Positions 36,901 through 45,913 of a stretch of 64,000 nt of DNA are shown in pieces; positions within the stretch are counted from its first letter, which is position 1, and the number at the start of each line of letters is the position of its first letter. The DNA is from Leptospira bourretii (lineage in GTDB: Bacteria; Spirochaetota; Leptospiria; Leptospirales; Leptospiraceae): assembly GCF_004770145.1 (NCBI RefSeq), contig NZ_RQFW01000024.1:155368-219367 (forward strand), given 5' to 3'. Made by a program: the position numbers and the translations under genes. The notes under the pieces are model-generated. The model saw only the letters and a program-made list of their open reading frames with translations, did no database searches and was not told the DNA's origin.

Positions 36901-39900
36901 CTGCCTGTACATTGCAAATATCTGCTTTTAATTTCCCATCCAACAAATAAAGAAAAACATTCGTTCCATTCGTAGAATAAAATCCAATCCAACCATTTTG
37001 GAACAAATCCGTCGCCGAACGTTTTGGTTCTAAAAAAGGTGCACGTTCCGGTGAAACTTGTTTTATCTTATCAAGAATTACATCTAAATTCTGAATTTCC
37101 GATGTTTGTTGTTTCAAAGAAGCAACCACAGATTCGCGTTTTAATGCCTTTTCAGATATTGAATTACTGAGTCTACGATATCCTTTAACCCACTTTACTA
37201 AATCTTGGTAATATAAATTCAATTTTGAATCTTCAAATTCAAATTGCGCAGAAATTAAATCTCGAAACAACTCAAGGCTTCTAAAGTTTTCCCAGTGATT
37301 GACAAATGCTTTTGTTTCATTCGATGCCAGCCCTGTTTCAGAATATGTTTCTAAAAAATCAACCAATCGATGTTTAGGAGAAAAAAGACGAACATTTAAG
37401 TTGGACTGGTAAGTTTGGAAAGCATCCTTTCCATAAACCAAATGATTAGTTTTTTTATCCGATCCTAAATTAAATTTTTCCCACTTAAATCGTTGCGCAT
37501 TCGCCCAGAACATCTCTTCATCTAATCTAAATTCATAAGCTAGTTCAGAGGTTTCTTTCCATTTTTTCTCAGCCAAAAAAACATCGCCTAGCTTCATATA
37601 AATGGAATAAAGATTTAATTGCGCACGAACTCTCGTCCGTCTAGAAATCGGATCGTTTGACAAACCTATAATCCGAGGGTCTACTAAACCAGGGTTTTCT
37701 AAAACCTCAACGGCTTTTCCTAAAATTTGATTAAAATCTTTTCCCTCTTTCTCTAAATGAAGAGAAAGATAATACAAACTGGTTCCGTATACAATGTCAA
37801 ACTTTGGATTGTTTGATCTAAATTGGTTTTCGCAAAACTCAATCGAATCTGTACAATTAGAAACTTCTCTCTGTTTCCAAAGTTCTAATTGTTTCAGAAA
37901 CTGATCTAACAAGTTACGTTTTGTCTCTATCGAAAAGTCTGACGATTCCTGTAGGGAAAAAACCGAGTGGGCATAATTTTGGAATAAATTTTCGATTCCC
38001 TTGTTTGATTGGTTTTCAAAAAGAATGTCAGTTAGTTCTTTATAATGTTCAACTGCTTCCCCTTGTAACTGACTTCTTTGGTAAATTTGTGCTTCTACTT
38101 GTCTAGATTTGGCGAGAATATTTTTACCAATGATTGTCTCATCTAAATCCTTAGAGGTAATTAATTCGTTTCTTGTTTGGATTTCCGAAAGGGCCGCCGT
38201 GTATTCTTCTTGTTCGATATGATTTTCGATTCGAATTCCCAGTGTTAACAGGTATTTAAAATCATTCGGGAACTCACCCGGAAATCGACCATCACCTATC
38301 ACCCGGAAACTATCGCCAAAAATCACATTTAGGAAACTCCATTTTCGAAACCGCGTAATGATAGATTCTTGATTTTTTTTATATTCAGCTTCTGCTAAAT
38401 TTAACATTTGATAAGAATCACGAAAACGACCGATCTTCTGAAATGCAATCGCCAAATAATTTGCCAAGTTCACTGGACTAATAAACTTCACATCTTTGTT
38501 GTAGGCAATGGCAGTTTGAAAGGAAGCGATAGCTTCTTCATAATTTCCAAATTCTAACTCAGATAGGCCTTTTAATGAAAATAAGAGAGCTAACTTTGAT
38601 CGAATTTCATTTAATTTCCCTAAAGAAAAAGAATTCGGTTCGGAAGCATATGTGTTTACCGACTGGTAGTATTCATTTTTAAAATAAATATCTATTGATT
38701 TAGAAAACTGTTCAGAAGCTTTTTTATACTGTCCTTGGTAAATCAAAGATTTTCCATAATTGAATCGATAGATTGCTTCTTGTTTATATCCTTCAAATTG
38801 ATTTTTAACAGATAAATAAACAGATACATCTTCTACTTTACGATAACTTTCGTTTGCTTTTGGAAAATTACTCAAAAGGAAATAATTGTTTCCTAGGTTT
38901 AAATTAAGATCAGAGAGAACCTTGCGGTCCCCATATTCATCACCCAAAAACACTAAAATTTGATTATAAAGTTCAATATTTGCTTCTAAATTTTTATCGG
39001 GGAAATATTTTTTATAAAGAGTTTCATAAACATCAGAATCAACCTCACCAGACTTTGGGTTCTTTTGCATTTTAATCAAATCAACATACTGATATAACCA
39101 ACCGAGTAATTGATAAGCATCATAATGCGTAGGGTCTGCATAAATGATCCAACGAAGTTCTAATTCTGCTCTTTTGAAGTTTTCTAAGATTTCTGTTTTG
39201 CGAGCATCGGTCATTGTACCCGTAGAATAATAATAAGACTCAAAAGTTACATATTTATTAATCAGGTAATACGAATATCCATAAAGAGTAGCAAGATCTA
39301 AATATGGCCTGGCCCGAGGCACAGCTTGTTTGTAATATAGTTCGGTCCAACTGAGAGCCTTTTCAGAAAGGACTTCTATTTTCTCAAAATCCTTTACATC
39401 AACGACACCGCGAAGCAATTCATTATCAGTAAGTAAAGATGTAATTCCAGAAATATTACCGACTACATTAAGCTTATCTTTACTCAAAATATTAAGTTGG
39501 TTTAATAAAGCGCGTTCCTCTTCTTCACGTATTTTTTTCCCATATAGGAAGATAGTATCCACCATCTTTCGTTGATAATAAATAGCATACTCTTTGTATA
39601 AAGAGTCCAAATACAAATTTCTTGTTTTTACAAGAAACATATTTTGATTATTAAAGAAGTAATGAAAAGAAGATTGAAGTAAGTCACCAATTCTCTCAAA
39701 CTCAACAGCCTTGTTTTCAAAATAGAAAAAGGCACTTTGAATATCTTCCTCACCTAAATCTACACCAAGGATCGGATCGTAAAACTCTAAGTATATTTTT
39801 AAGTTTCGTAATGCATCCGAAGTATTTCCGGCTGATTTTTGGTTATAGTATTTTAATAAGTTGGCTCGCAACAAAACAGGACTTTTGTATTCAGCAATAA

Positions 39901-41863
39901 ACGATGGGGTTTCAAAAATAGAAGGTTTTCCCGGAGGCTCCAAATCCACTTGAATGGGAATGGGAATAATAGAATCCAAAACCGCATTTGACTCGTTAAA
40001 CTTTCGAATGTCCGACAATGCTTTGGCTTTGAGATATTTTAATGCCATTGAATATTGTTGAATTTGATTTGTATCTGGATCGACAAGCAATGTATCAACG
40101 TAGGAAAGAATTGATTCGCTGTTTCTGTTTTCTGATATTTTTTGTATCACATCTTCCAAAAGAAAGCGTAGATCTCTTTTATGATTGTTTGAAAAAGGAA
40201 GAGCAGGATTCAATAAATAACGAGTCTTCTCCTGTTCCCATCCCTGAATCATATCCTTATATAGCTGTGACAACTTTAATGAATTAGGCTGGAATTCATA
40301 TCCACCTAACCTTCGCTTGATCTCATCTATTTGGTGGTAATCAGGAAATCGTTCGTAAATAAATCTTAAACTTTCAAAAGCGAGGATGTTTTTTTTATCT
40401 TTCTCTAATTCATCCACATATAGATGATATAACATTGCTAAAGCATCTTTTGTCCATTTTGATGTTGGAACCGATTGTATTTCGTAAAGAAAGTCGAACT
40501 TTTTGTTATTTTGTTTGGATTCCTCCCAATGTAACAAAAAAAGAGCAAATTGATTTTGACTGAGTGCTGATTTTTGACGATAGGCTTCAAAGAAGATTCG
40601 AGCTTCTTCTTTTTTCCCAACTCGTACCAAAGAAATATATTTTAAGACTGCTACTCTTGCAGAATAAACCGAAAACAAAGGATCATCAGAGTAAAACAAC
40701 TCAACCGAATCTAAAGCTAAAAAATATGAATCTAAACTTTGTCCCGCAGAAAAGGTTTTTGCATATTGATACTGCTCACGGATGTTCGCTTGTTTGGGAA
40801 TGGCACCATTTTCTGGAATAAAATAAATATTGATCGCATTGAAATAAGATGCAGAAAAAAGAATAGAACCTCCATTAAAATTAGAGTAACGAACATCAAA
40901 ATTAGATGTTTCACCAGAAGAAAGAACTCGTTCCTCTCCCGTTTCCAAATTTTTCATAACAAGAATACTATTATCACGTTCATCCAATTTCCCATTTTGA
41001 TTCGTATCCTTTCGAATGGAAGCATAGTATAAATTTTTGGATTTAGGATCAACGGTAGGAGAAAAATCTAAAAACAAGTTATTTGTGATTCTCTGAATTT
41101 CAAAATTTCCCAAACCGATACGATAAACCTCGCCTTTTGGTTCTTCAAAATACGATATAAAATAAATATAATTTCCATCTGCAGAAACATAAGGAGAAGT
41201 AGCCCCCTTAGTTGTAACCTGCGTTATTTGGTTCTGATTCTCCAACTTGATCGCACAAATATTTGGTAAACCAGGAGTAAAACGATCTGAAATAAAATAG
41301 ATAGTTTTTCCATCGGGGGACCAAACAGGATCCGTATCAACGACTCCTTTGGTGTATTCGCCATTTTTGTTTGGTTTATTAGTAAGTTGAATGAATTCAT
41401 CACTAATGAATCGATTACCTTTTAATAATTCATGGGTCCATTCTTCAATGTCCATAGGCAATAAAATTAAGTCGCCTTCTGAGTCAAATTCCTCGGACAC
41501 GAACACAAGATACTTTCCGTTAGGTGATATGGAAGGTTTCGATTCAGAAAAAGGGTGATTTGTCACCGGAACAACAACCGAACTTTTTAAATCGCGAAAC
41601 CAAATGTCAAAATTTCCTTTTTGGTCCGTTGCATAAAATAAGTATCTTCCATCATTTGTTGTGGAACTATAAAGATTGTTTCCTCTTTGAACAGTAAGAG
41701 GGAAAGGTTTTGATTGAGTTGGTGAAAAATAGTTTTTCGAAATGGCAGAATAGTCGAAATCGACATTCGTCATTTTAACATTTTTCTGAAACAAGATACA
41801 ATTTGAATAAAGAATGAAAAAAAGGAAAATGGGAAAAAAAGGAAACCCTGGAACTGGTTTCAT
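33920..41863 (-). CDS. Giant TolB-propeller/TPR lipoprotein with CHAT-like regions
   Basis: A 2,647-residue protein. The signal segment FFPIFLFFILYSNC suggests a spirochaetal lipoprotein. Residues about 40-345 contain PD40/TolB-like propeller blades (SPNGKYLVFVSEEFD, WSPDGKTIYFISDR) and a calcium-loop-like DTNQNGKLDERD. Residues about 350-1600 and 1870-2330 are helical TPR-like repeats (GLSELEFGNYEEAIASFQTA). Residues about 1625-1865 and 2350-2647 have a strand pattern like CHAT caspase-family domains (RHYIYSSGIHAVVPMVLPDL, DRFWIGYKLY) but no clear catalytic His-Cys pair. ATG 41863 is chosen because GGGAGAA precedes it and it overlaps the upstream stop as ATGA. Function unknown; an envelope scaffold is a guess. 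Confidence 0.75.
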   Translation of the reverse strand: MKPVPGFPFFPIFLFFILYSNCILFQKNVKMTNVDFDYSAISKNYFSPTQSKPFPLTVQRGNNLYSSTTNDGRYLFYATDQKGNFDIWFRDLKSSVVVPVTNHPFSESKPSISPNGKYLVFVSEEFDSEGDLILLPMDIEEWTHELLKGNRFISDEFIQLTNKPNKNGEYTKGVVDTDPVWSPDGKTIYFISDRFTPGLPNICAIKLENQNQITQVTTKGATSPYVSADGNYIYFISYFEEPKGEVYRIGLGNFEIQRITNNLFLDFSPTVDPKSKNLYYASIRKDTNQNGKLDERDNSILVMKNLETGEERVLSSGETSNFDVRYSNFNGGSILFSASYFNAINIYFIPENGAIPKQANIREQYQYAKTFSAGQSLDSYFLALDSVELFYSDDPLFSVYSARVAVLKYISLVRVGKKEEARIFFEAYRQKSALSQNQFALFLLHWEESKQNNKKFDFLYEIQSVPTSKWTKDALAMLYHLYVDELEKDKKNILAFESLRFIYERFPDYHQIDEIKRRLGGYEFQPNSLKLSQLYKDMIQGWEQEKTRYLLNPALPFSNNHKRDLRFLLEDVIQKISENRNSESILSYVDTLLVDPDTNQIQQYSMALKYLKAKALSDIRKFNESNAVLDSIIPIPIQVDLEPPGKPSIFETPSFIAEYKSPVLLRANLLKYYNQKSAGNTSDALRNLKIYLEFYDPILGVDLGEEDIQSAFFYFENKAVEFERIGDLLQSSFHYFFNNQNMFLVKTRNLYLDSLYKEYAIYYQRKMVDTIFLYGKKIREEEERALLNQLNILSKDKLNVVGNISGITSLLTDNELLRGVVDVKDFEKIEVLSEKALSWTELYYKQAVPRARPYLDLATLYGYSYYLINKYVTFESYYYSTGTMTDARKTEILENFKRAELELRWIIYADPTHYDAYQLLGWLYQYVDLIKMQKNPKSGEVDSDVYETLYKKYFPDKNLEANIELYNQILVFLGDEYGDRKVLSDLNLNLGNNYFLLSNFPKANESYRKVEDVSVYLSVKNQFEGYKQEAIYRFNYGKSLIYQGQYKKASEQFSKSIDIYFKNEYYQSVNTYASEPNSFSLGKLNEIRSKLALLFSLKGLSELEFGNYEEAIASFQTAIAYNKDVKFISPVNLANYLAIAFQKIGRFRDSYQMLNLAEAEYKKNQESIITRFRKWSFLNVIFGDSFRVIGDGRFPGEFPNDFKYLLTLGIRIENHIEQEEYTAALSEIQTRNELITSKDLDETIIGKNILAKSRQVEAQIYQRSQLQGEAVEHYKELTDILFENQSNKGIENLFQNYAHSVFSLQESSDFSIETKRNLLDQFLKQLELWKQREVSNCTDSIEFCENQFRSNNPKFDIVYGTSLYYLSLHLEKEGKDFNQILGKAVEVLENPGLVDPRIIGLSNDPISRRTRVRAQLNLYSIYMKLGDVFLAEKKWKETSELAYEFRLDEEMFWANAQRFKWEKFNLGSDKKTNHLVYGKDAFQTYQSNLNVRLFSPKHRLVDFLETYSETGLASNETKAFVNHWENFRSLELFRDLISAQFEFEDSKLNLYYQDLVKWVKGYRRLSNSISEKALKRESVVASLKQQTSEIQNLDVILDKIKQVSPERAPFLEPKRSATDLFQNGWIGFYSTNGTNVFLYLLDGKLKADICNVQADLSVCIPKIQNTYPIIQLIGTKANGSLVKSVLKEYHKSNIYPTIYFDRNHHELFSERTERRLKWVTIYGESEKGKQNQNVRILPSGNLGVYLYDTDYLVTNRPLSNQTSLFGDEKSQVFPLREIFQGSGSEISMIGMNDTSFDTEKDWNLISKLFEVLRSKRVQNIVSITSKNGEDFSSMRLDEFAKDPNRFLLGNWKEFSISKDGLEKKAKQLIEEGFLKEKSKEFVDAYENYYTASTLLDDNDPFLPSLELKLAKLKTEIFPNISKKTIFRPLWIKYSKSPFQNQIRYEYLVSCLSSKDKEDCKYNSSDFIGEEKDLYLGALEFYFQLRSGNVKEISVKNELRSKVESKEDPFLQAYRLGTLYIQNYMFYEAESETNKLTKLARTPKEKTVVKNRILEIYFHKGFLLGDKDIYLTSLTSTSAYNYGFKKDWKNFDEKVLSRDFTKFGYADSIYDSYRLRLYTAWKEQLQTGYFEPMSLTPEYLTNGESVLTKLSHLNRTLFYHLLLTSIPFQKNQEVNSLVELLLAEEAREGRSYRTLFFRLELAKALLLRGDFEMASSMVSKIQSIDKELGEGNKFWQEKWNDLKWKLDYLKNQPSAIQHSNPFLKLFQLAKTQKPEEYIGILNEFNRRNRGEFLSPELKEEYEFLFHYLLQQSLEKNSSESFFDLAIARDMFRFTSSRFSDVGLYVKHIPNFEIHSEKLKKKMVGKQEFHGIFDHGKKTYLLSFASGKSLGREMFSDNKSIYRESVRYFRSAESGNQEVILRESLVDKYRTSLRLNKTSRHYIYSSGIHAVVPMVLPDLEYYSVASVPDFIANQTIKITSISPKKTDVSVVGWKSSLENEISANLLLWETNGKKDSNAAFSVDFAEIGWCQNNYLCIGGTPLFDTSGRTGSITKLYANQRIGTSAQYTNDFSGVAYYLARENPGLFVLHSGIQSGVHNLFFLKQFLQVSDLPKPLHIRLVEGKEAARNSTIDDRFWIGYKLYTSAMIED

Positions 41864-42447
41864 TGGAATTTCTCCCATCTACCATTTGTTGTTTCATAGT
41901 ATTCTCCTGCCGAAACAGATTTATAATACTCATCTAACAATGTTTGTTTGAATTGAACTAACTCTTCTTCTTTTTTTCCTTTTTTCTTTTGTGTAAGAAT
42001 TTCTTTTTCCCAAATGATTTTTCTAGATTCATTTAAGAATAAAACCACGTCCTCTACTCGTTTTTTTTTGGCTGGGATCTCATATTGAGCATAACTCGAT
42101 AACCCATTCGCCAATGGATTTAGTTTAACCAGACCAGCCGGAGTTTCTCCAACCATACCGTGCATTTTGTACCTTTTTAACTCTGGCATTAAATAATTTA
42201 AACGAATGCGATGAGCTTTGATTTCAGGATCAGAATCTTCGGTAGCCATTTTTTCACGATTCGATCTACCGTTTGAGGAAGATTGAATGGAGGCGATCAT
42301 CCAACCTTCTTTTTCTAATTCTCGATCTTCCCCCACCATTTGTTTTTCTGCTGCGGTTTGCGCATTGGTGATGGTGATCGGTGGAACCTTTAGATTTAAA
42401 ATGGATTTACATCCCAACAAAAGGGATAGAATCATAAGACGTTTCAT
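41860..42447 (-). CDS. YdbL-like (DUF1318) lipoprotein with YnbE-like N-terminus
   Basis: A 195-residue lipoprotein: MKRLMILSLLLGC is a compact signal with lipobox LLGC. The C-terminal part matches the DUF1318/YdbL pattern as I remember it: GMVGETPAGLVKLNP near the middle, a helix with NESRKIIWEKE, and the final SAGEYYETTNGRWEKF (YdbL ends in a similar AKPGEYVQ-NGKW). The segment after the cysteine (NLKVPPITITNAQ) resembles the short E. coli lipoprotein YnbE. The upstream gene is a YdbH/AsmA-like protein, seven bases away. It thus appears to combine YnbE and YdbL roles in an inter-membrane lipid-transport bridge; the fusion idea is inference. Confidence 0.75.
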   Translation of the reverse strand: MKRLMILSLLLGCKSILNLKVPPITITNAQTAAEKQMVGEDRELEKEGWMIASIQSSSNGRSNREKMATEDSDPEIKAHRIRLNYLMPELKRYKMHGMVGETPAGLVKLNPLANGLSSYAQYEIPAKKKRVEDVVLFLNESRKIIWEKEILTQKKKGKKEEELVQFKQTLLDEYYKSVSAGEYYETTNGRWEKFQ

Positions 42448-42454
42448 AAATACC

Positions 42455-45400
42455 TCACTCTTGGTATGTTTGGATTTCGCTTTGTGCTCGTTTCAAAAAA
42501 TTTGCTAGAGGCATCCTCTGTTGAGAAATTTTGCCATCTTCTAAATTCACCAATAAAGATAACAAAGATCGATTAAAATATACATCCGCGTAGACCAACC
42601 CTTTGGACAAAGATACGTCAATTTTATTGATCGTATAGCTATCAGTTATACGATCAATAATGAAATTTTGCGGAGAAATAACATTTAAAGCACTTTTACC
42701 AAAATCACGTCCGATTTGAAAAATGGAAAAAAACAAATCCAGATTGGCAACAGGTTCACTCAAATCTCTTACTGATATGTTAAGGTCTGCTTTTAATTTT
42801 CCATCATCAATTTTATCTCGTACTTTGGGAGCCATCAATTGTTTTAAGTCAATGTCTCTAATTAGAAAATTCCCACGAAATTCCATTGATTTAGGATCCA
42901 GATTTCCCAAGTTAAAGACCATATTTTTTCCAAGTACCAACCCATCCAAAGAATAGGATCGTAAGGATTCAATATTCGCATAATTTTCTTTATATTCAAT
43001 GGATGCAGTAAGACCGGGACCTTCTTTTTGGCGTTTCACATACTCAAATGGTAAATTTGGTATACTTGGATGAGTTCCGAGAACATGACCGATTGTTAGG
43101 TTGGCAGGTTGATTTCTTCCATAGTTTTTTATGAATATAGACTTATCACCAACGATCAAACTATCCTCAACATTACGTGCGAGGTTATGTTGGATTGGAA
43201 TTTTTGCGATTATATCTTCCAAAAGGTATGCTTGGCATTGTTCCCCAGGGCATTTTTGATTATTGTAAGCAATCACAGGGACTTTAGAAAAAAATTCACC
43301 AGTGATATCATAATCACGAATTTTTAAGTTTAGCCCCAAATCTCCTTGGAAACTAATTCCTTTTGCTAAATATTCTTTGGTAGCAGACACTAAACCGAAA
43401 GATAAATCTAAGTTTCCAAAATAAGGACCTAACGGCGGTTTTAGTTTCCCTGTTTTTTTTAAATTTCCACTAACACCTAAATTAAAAATACCACCAAAGG
43501 CATTAATTTTTAAAGTTTTGATAAGAATTTCGTTTGTATCATTTCCAGAAAGAGAAAGATCAGTTACCAATTTCAAATCTTTCAATTCCAATCCAGGTAA
43601 CTCCGCACCTAAGTCGGCTTTGATTTGTTTTGAGTTCCCTGATCCAGAATAACGTGCATTCAGTTTTAATTTTGGATGATTTCCTAATAGGTTTTGGAGT
43701 GGAGAAACTTTTTCTTTTAATACCAAAGGAAGAACAAGCAAAAGATTAGATGTATACACATCCAAACCTAACGGAGTCAAGGTTGCCGAGAGTTGGGAAC
43801 CCAGTTGTACATTTCCTCTTAAGTCCAACTCTAAAGCTTTGTTTCCTGTAATGGTTTTTTGATCGAGTTTTAAGTCAGAAATTTTGATTTCAGATAAACC
43901 AAAGGGTCGATCAAAAAGTAAAGCTGCATTTAGACTAAGGCCCAATAAAGAGGAAGGAGAACGAGAACGATCCAACTGGTAACGAAAACCATCAATTTTT
44001 GCATTTGTCTGAACGGAAAGCGAAACAAATGATTCTGCTAAAATATCAGCATCCATTTTTAATTTTCCACCTAAGTAAGAAACATAATCACCTAACTGAA
44101 GTTTATCTACACTTAAATGAAAATTTAACCCTTTTGGTTCGGAATAATCGCCAAAGAAAGATAATGAGGCACCGTTATAATTGATATGAGAAGGTGCCAT
44201 AACGATTGAGTTTATATAAGGGAAAGGTTTTTCAGCAGTTTGAGGTTTGGTATCAGCGAAGTTCAATTGGGAAACAATGTCGATTAATGCAGAAGGAATC
44301 GAATGTGCTTTTGATTTTCCTATTTTTAAGAATAACTGATTTGCTTTTAGTTTTAAATTTGCTTCTGCGTTCTGCCAATCTCCACGAATGCCCGTACCTT
44401 CAAGAGAAAGATCTCCAGACAATTTCATTTCAGGGATGATCCCAGATAATTGATCCAGCGATCTTTGCAAAACGGTGAGTTGCATATTGGATTTTTCAAC
44501 CGAGATGTTTACTTTCGGTTTTTCCTTCGAAACATCCAGAATGGAACCAGAAAAACTAAGCCAAGATTGACCAAGGACTCTTAGATCCAACTGATTCAAT
44601 TTAACTTGATCTAATTGATTATCATAGTGGATATCAGATAACAAACGTAAGCCTAACTGAACTGGTTTTTTCCGAACTTCCAGTAAAATATCATCCTTAC
44701 CAATGTCTGTGGTGAACAAAAACATTTCGGGAGATACAGTTCTATCCCATTCAAATCGTAAAGAAAGAGGAATGGTTTGTTTCCAGCGTAATTCTGTTGA
44801 ATCCAAATCTAAGGGAATTGGTTTGGAAGCATTCAAAGAGAGGAGAATATGATCGATTTGATTGAGGACGGAAAGATCTAATGGAATGGTTGTGAATCGA
44901 TTGGTTTCCAATTCCGTTTGTAAAGAAAGATCTTGGACAGAAAAAAAATGGAGAGAACCTGTATCTCGTTTTAGTTGGAATTCGACTGCATCTAAATTGA
45001 TGTAAACACTAGCCTGTAACGGAAGATAGGTTTTGATTTCTGTGAGTGGAGGTTTTGGTTCCGGAACTGGTTCTTTCGTTTCTGCTTTGTTTTGTTTTAG
45101 GAAAGAAACAAAATTCCAACGTCCCAAACTTTCTTCTATTTGGATTTTACCACCAGTGAGTCCAATTTCAGAGATCCTCAATTTTCCAAAGACCAAAAGT
45201 GGAAGGTTGTAACGAAGGCTAAGTCGTTTTGCCTCCACCATGGGAAGGTTTTCAAAGGGGGTGCCTGGATAGAGCCGAAAGTCTTCGATCTCAATTCCAA
45301 AAAAAAGGGAAAAACTGCGAAAGTTCCCCTCCATCCTTCCCAAGGTAAATCGAGAAACAAGTTCGGGAACGATTAGGTCCGCAGTAAAGGCATTGAATAG

Positions 45401-45487
45401 AGATTTATAAAGTAGAAAAAGGACAAAAAGTCCACGAAAGGTTTTGGTTTTGGCGATTCCTAAACTTACCTTCAGGATTGGATTCAT
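42455..45487 (-). CDS. AsmA-like/YdbH-type inter-membrane protein
   Basis: A 1,010-residue protein with one N-terminal transmembrane helix (about residues 18-35, FRGLFVLFLLYKSLFNAF) and a long, almost entirely beta-structured remainder. AsmA-type features include the early segment VEAKRLSLRYNLPLLVFGKL-like core and repeated amphipathic strands (LKISDLKLDQ, LELDLRGNVQLG). The family forms hydrophobic-groove bridges that move phospholipids from inner to outer membrane (YhdP, TamB, YdbH in E. coli). Pairing with a DUF1318 lipoprotein favours the YdbH branch. It starts an operon with that lipoprotein and the giant lipoprotein. No key residues can be tested here. Confidence 0.78.
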   Translation of the reverse strand: MNPILKVSLGIAKTKTFRGLFVLFLLYKSLFNAFTADLIVPELVSRFTLGRMEGNFRSFSLFFGIEIEDFRLYPGTPFENLPMVEAKRLSLRYNLPLLVFGKLRISEIGLTGGKIQIEESLGRWNFVSFLKQNKAETKEPVPEPKPPLTEIKTYLPLQASVYINLDAVEFQLKRDTGSLHFFSVQDLSLQTELETNRFTTIPLDLSVLNQIDHILLSLNASKPIPLDLDSTELRWKQTIPLSLRFEWDRTVSPEMFLFTTDIGKDDILLEVRKKPVQLGLRLLSDIHYDNQLDQVKLNQLDLRVLGQSWLSFSGSILDVSKEKPKVNISVEKSNMQLTVLQRSLDQLSGIIPEMKLSGDLSLEGTGIRGDWQNAEANLKLKANQLFLKIGKSKAHSIPSALIDIVSQLNFADTKPQTAEKPFPYINSIVMAPSHINYNGASLSFFGDYSEPKGLNFHLSVDKLQLGDYVSYLGGKLKMDADILAESFVSLSVQTNAKIDGFRYQLDRSRSPSSLLGLSLNAALLFDRPFGLSEIKISDLKLDQKTITGNKALELDLRGNVQLGSQLSATLTPLGLDVYTSNLLLVLPLVLKEKVSPLQNLLGNHPKLKLNARYSGSGNSKQIKADLGAELPGLELKDLKLVTDLSLSGNDTNEILIKTLKINAFGGIFNLGVSGNLKKTGKLKPPLGPYFGNLDLSFGLVSATKEYLAKGISFQGDLGLNLKIRDYDITGEFFSKVPVIAYNNQKCPGEQCQAYLLEDIIAKIPIQHNLARNVEDSLIVGDKSIFIKNYGRNQPANLTIGHVLGTHPSIPNLPFEYVKRQKEGPGLTASIEYKENYANIESLRSYSLDGLVLGKNMVFNLGNLDPKSMEFRGNFLIRDIDLKQLMAPKVRDKIDDGKLKADLNISVRDLSEPVANLDLFFSIFQIGRDFGKSALNVISPQNFIIDRITDSYTINKIDVSLSKGLVYADVYFNRSLLSLLVNLEDGKISQQRMPLANFLKRAQSEIQTYQE

Positions 45488-45508
45488 TAGTAGAATCGCC
45501 TCGCGCGA

Positions 45509-45850
45509 TTAATATTCGAAGGAGTCTTCAGCCTCTTCCAGAGTTTTATAAATCTCGAAAACGCTAGAAAGTTTTGTAATTTCCATTAGGTTCTCGATAT
45601 CGGAATTTAAGTTCGCAAATACAAGTCTACCATTCAGGCCGTCGATATGTTTATAAATATTTAGAAATGTTCCTAAACCAGCTGAGTTGATGAAAGGAAC
45701 CTTTTTCAAATCTATAATAAACTTAGGGACTTGGCCTTTTTTGATGTACTGTTCAATCTTTTCAGATAGCTCGAACTCATTTCCGGCTTTGATGGCACCT
45801 TCAATTTTAATGATGTGCACGTCGTTTTTACTAGTAACTTTGATTTTCAT
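45509..45850 (-). CDS. STAS-domain anti-sigma factor antagonist
   Basis: A 113-residue single STAS domain (SpoIIAA/RsbV-like). The family signature is FIIDLKKVPFINSAGLGTFL, where the serine of NSAG is the expected phosphorylation site. Such proteins bind anti-sigma kinases when unphosphorylated and are reset by SpoIIE-type phosphatases, one of which is encoded at 14780-16147. It lies 63 bases downstream of a sigma-like gene on the same strand. No anti-sigma kinase is adjacent, so the partner-switch circuit is only inferred. Confidence 0.88.
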   Translation of the reverse strand: MKIKVTSKNDVHIIKIEGAIKAGNEFELSEKIEQYIKKGQVPKFIIDLKKVPFINSAGLGTFLNIYKHIDGLNGRLVFANLNSDIENLMEITKLSSVFEIYKTLEEAEDSFEY

Positions 45851-45913
45851 AACCCTTCGGAAGGTGGTGTTGCCATTAAGTTCCTTTGAATTTGCTGAAT
45901 GTAAAGCAAATTT

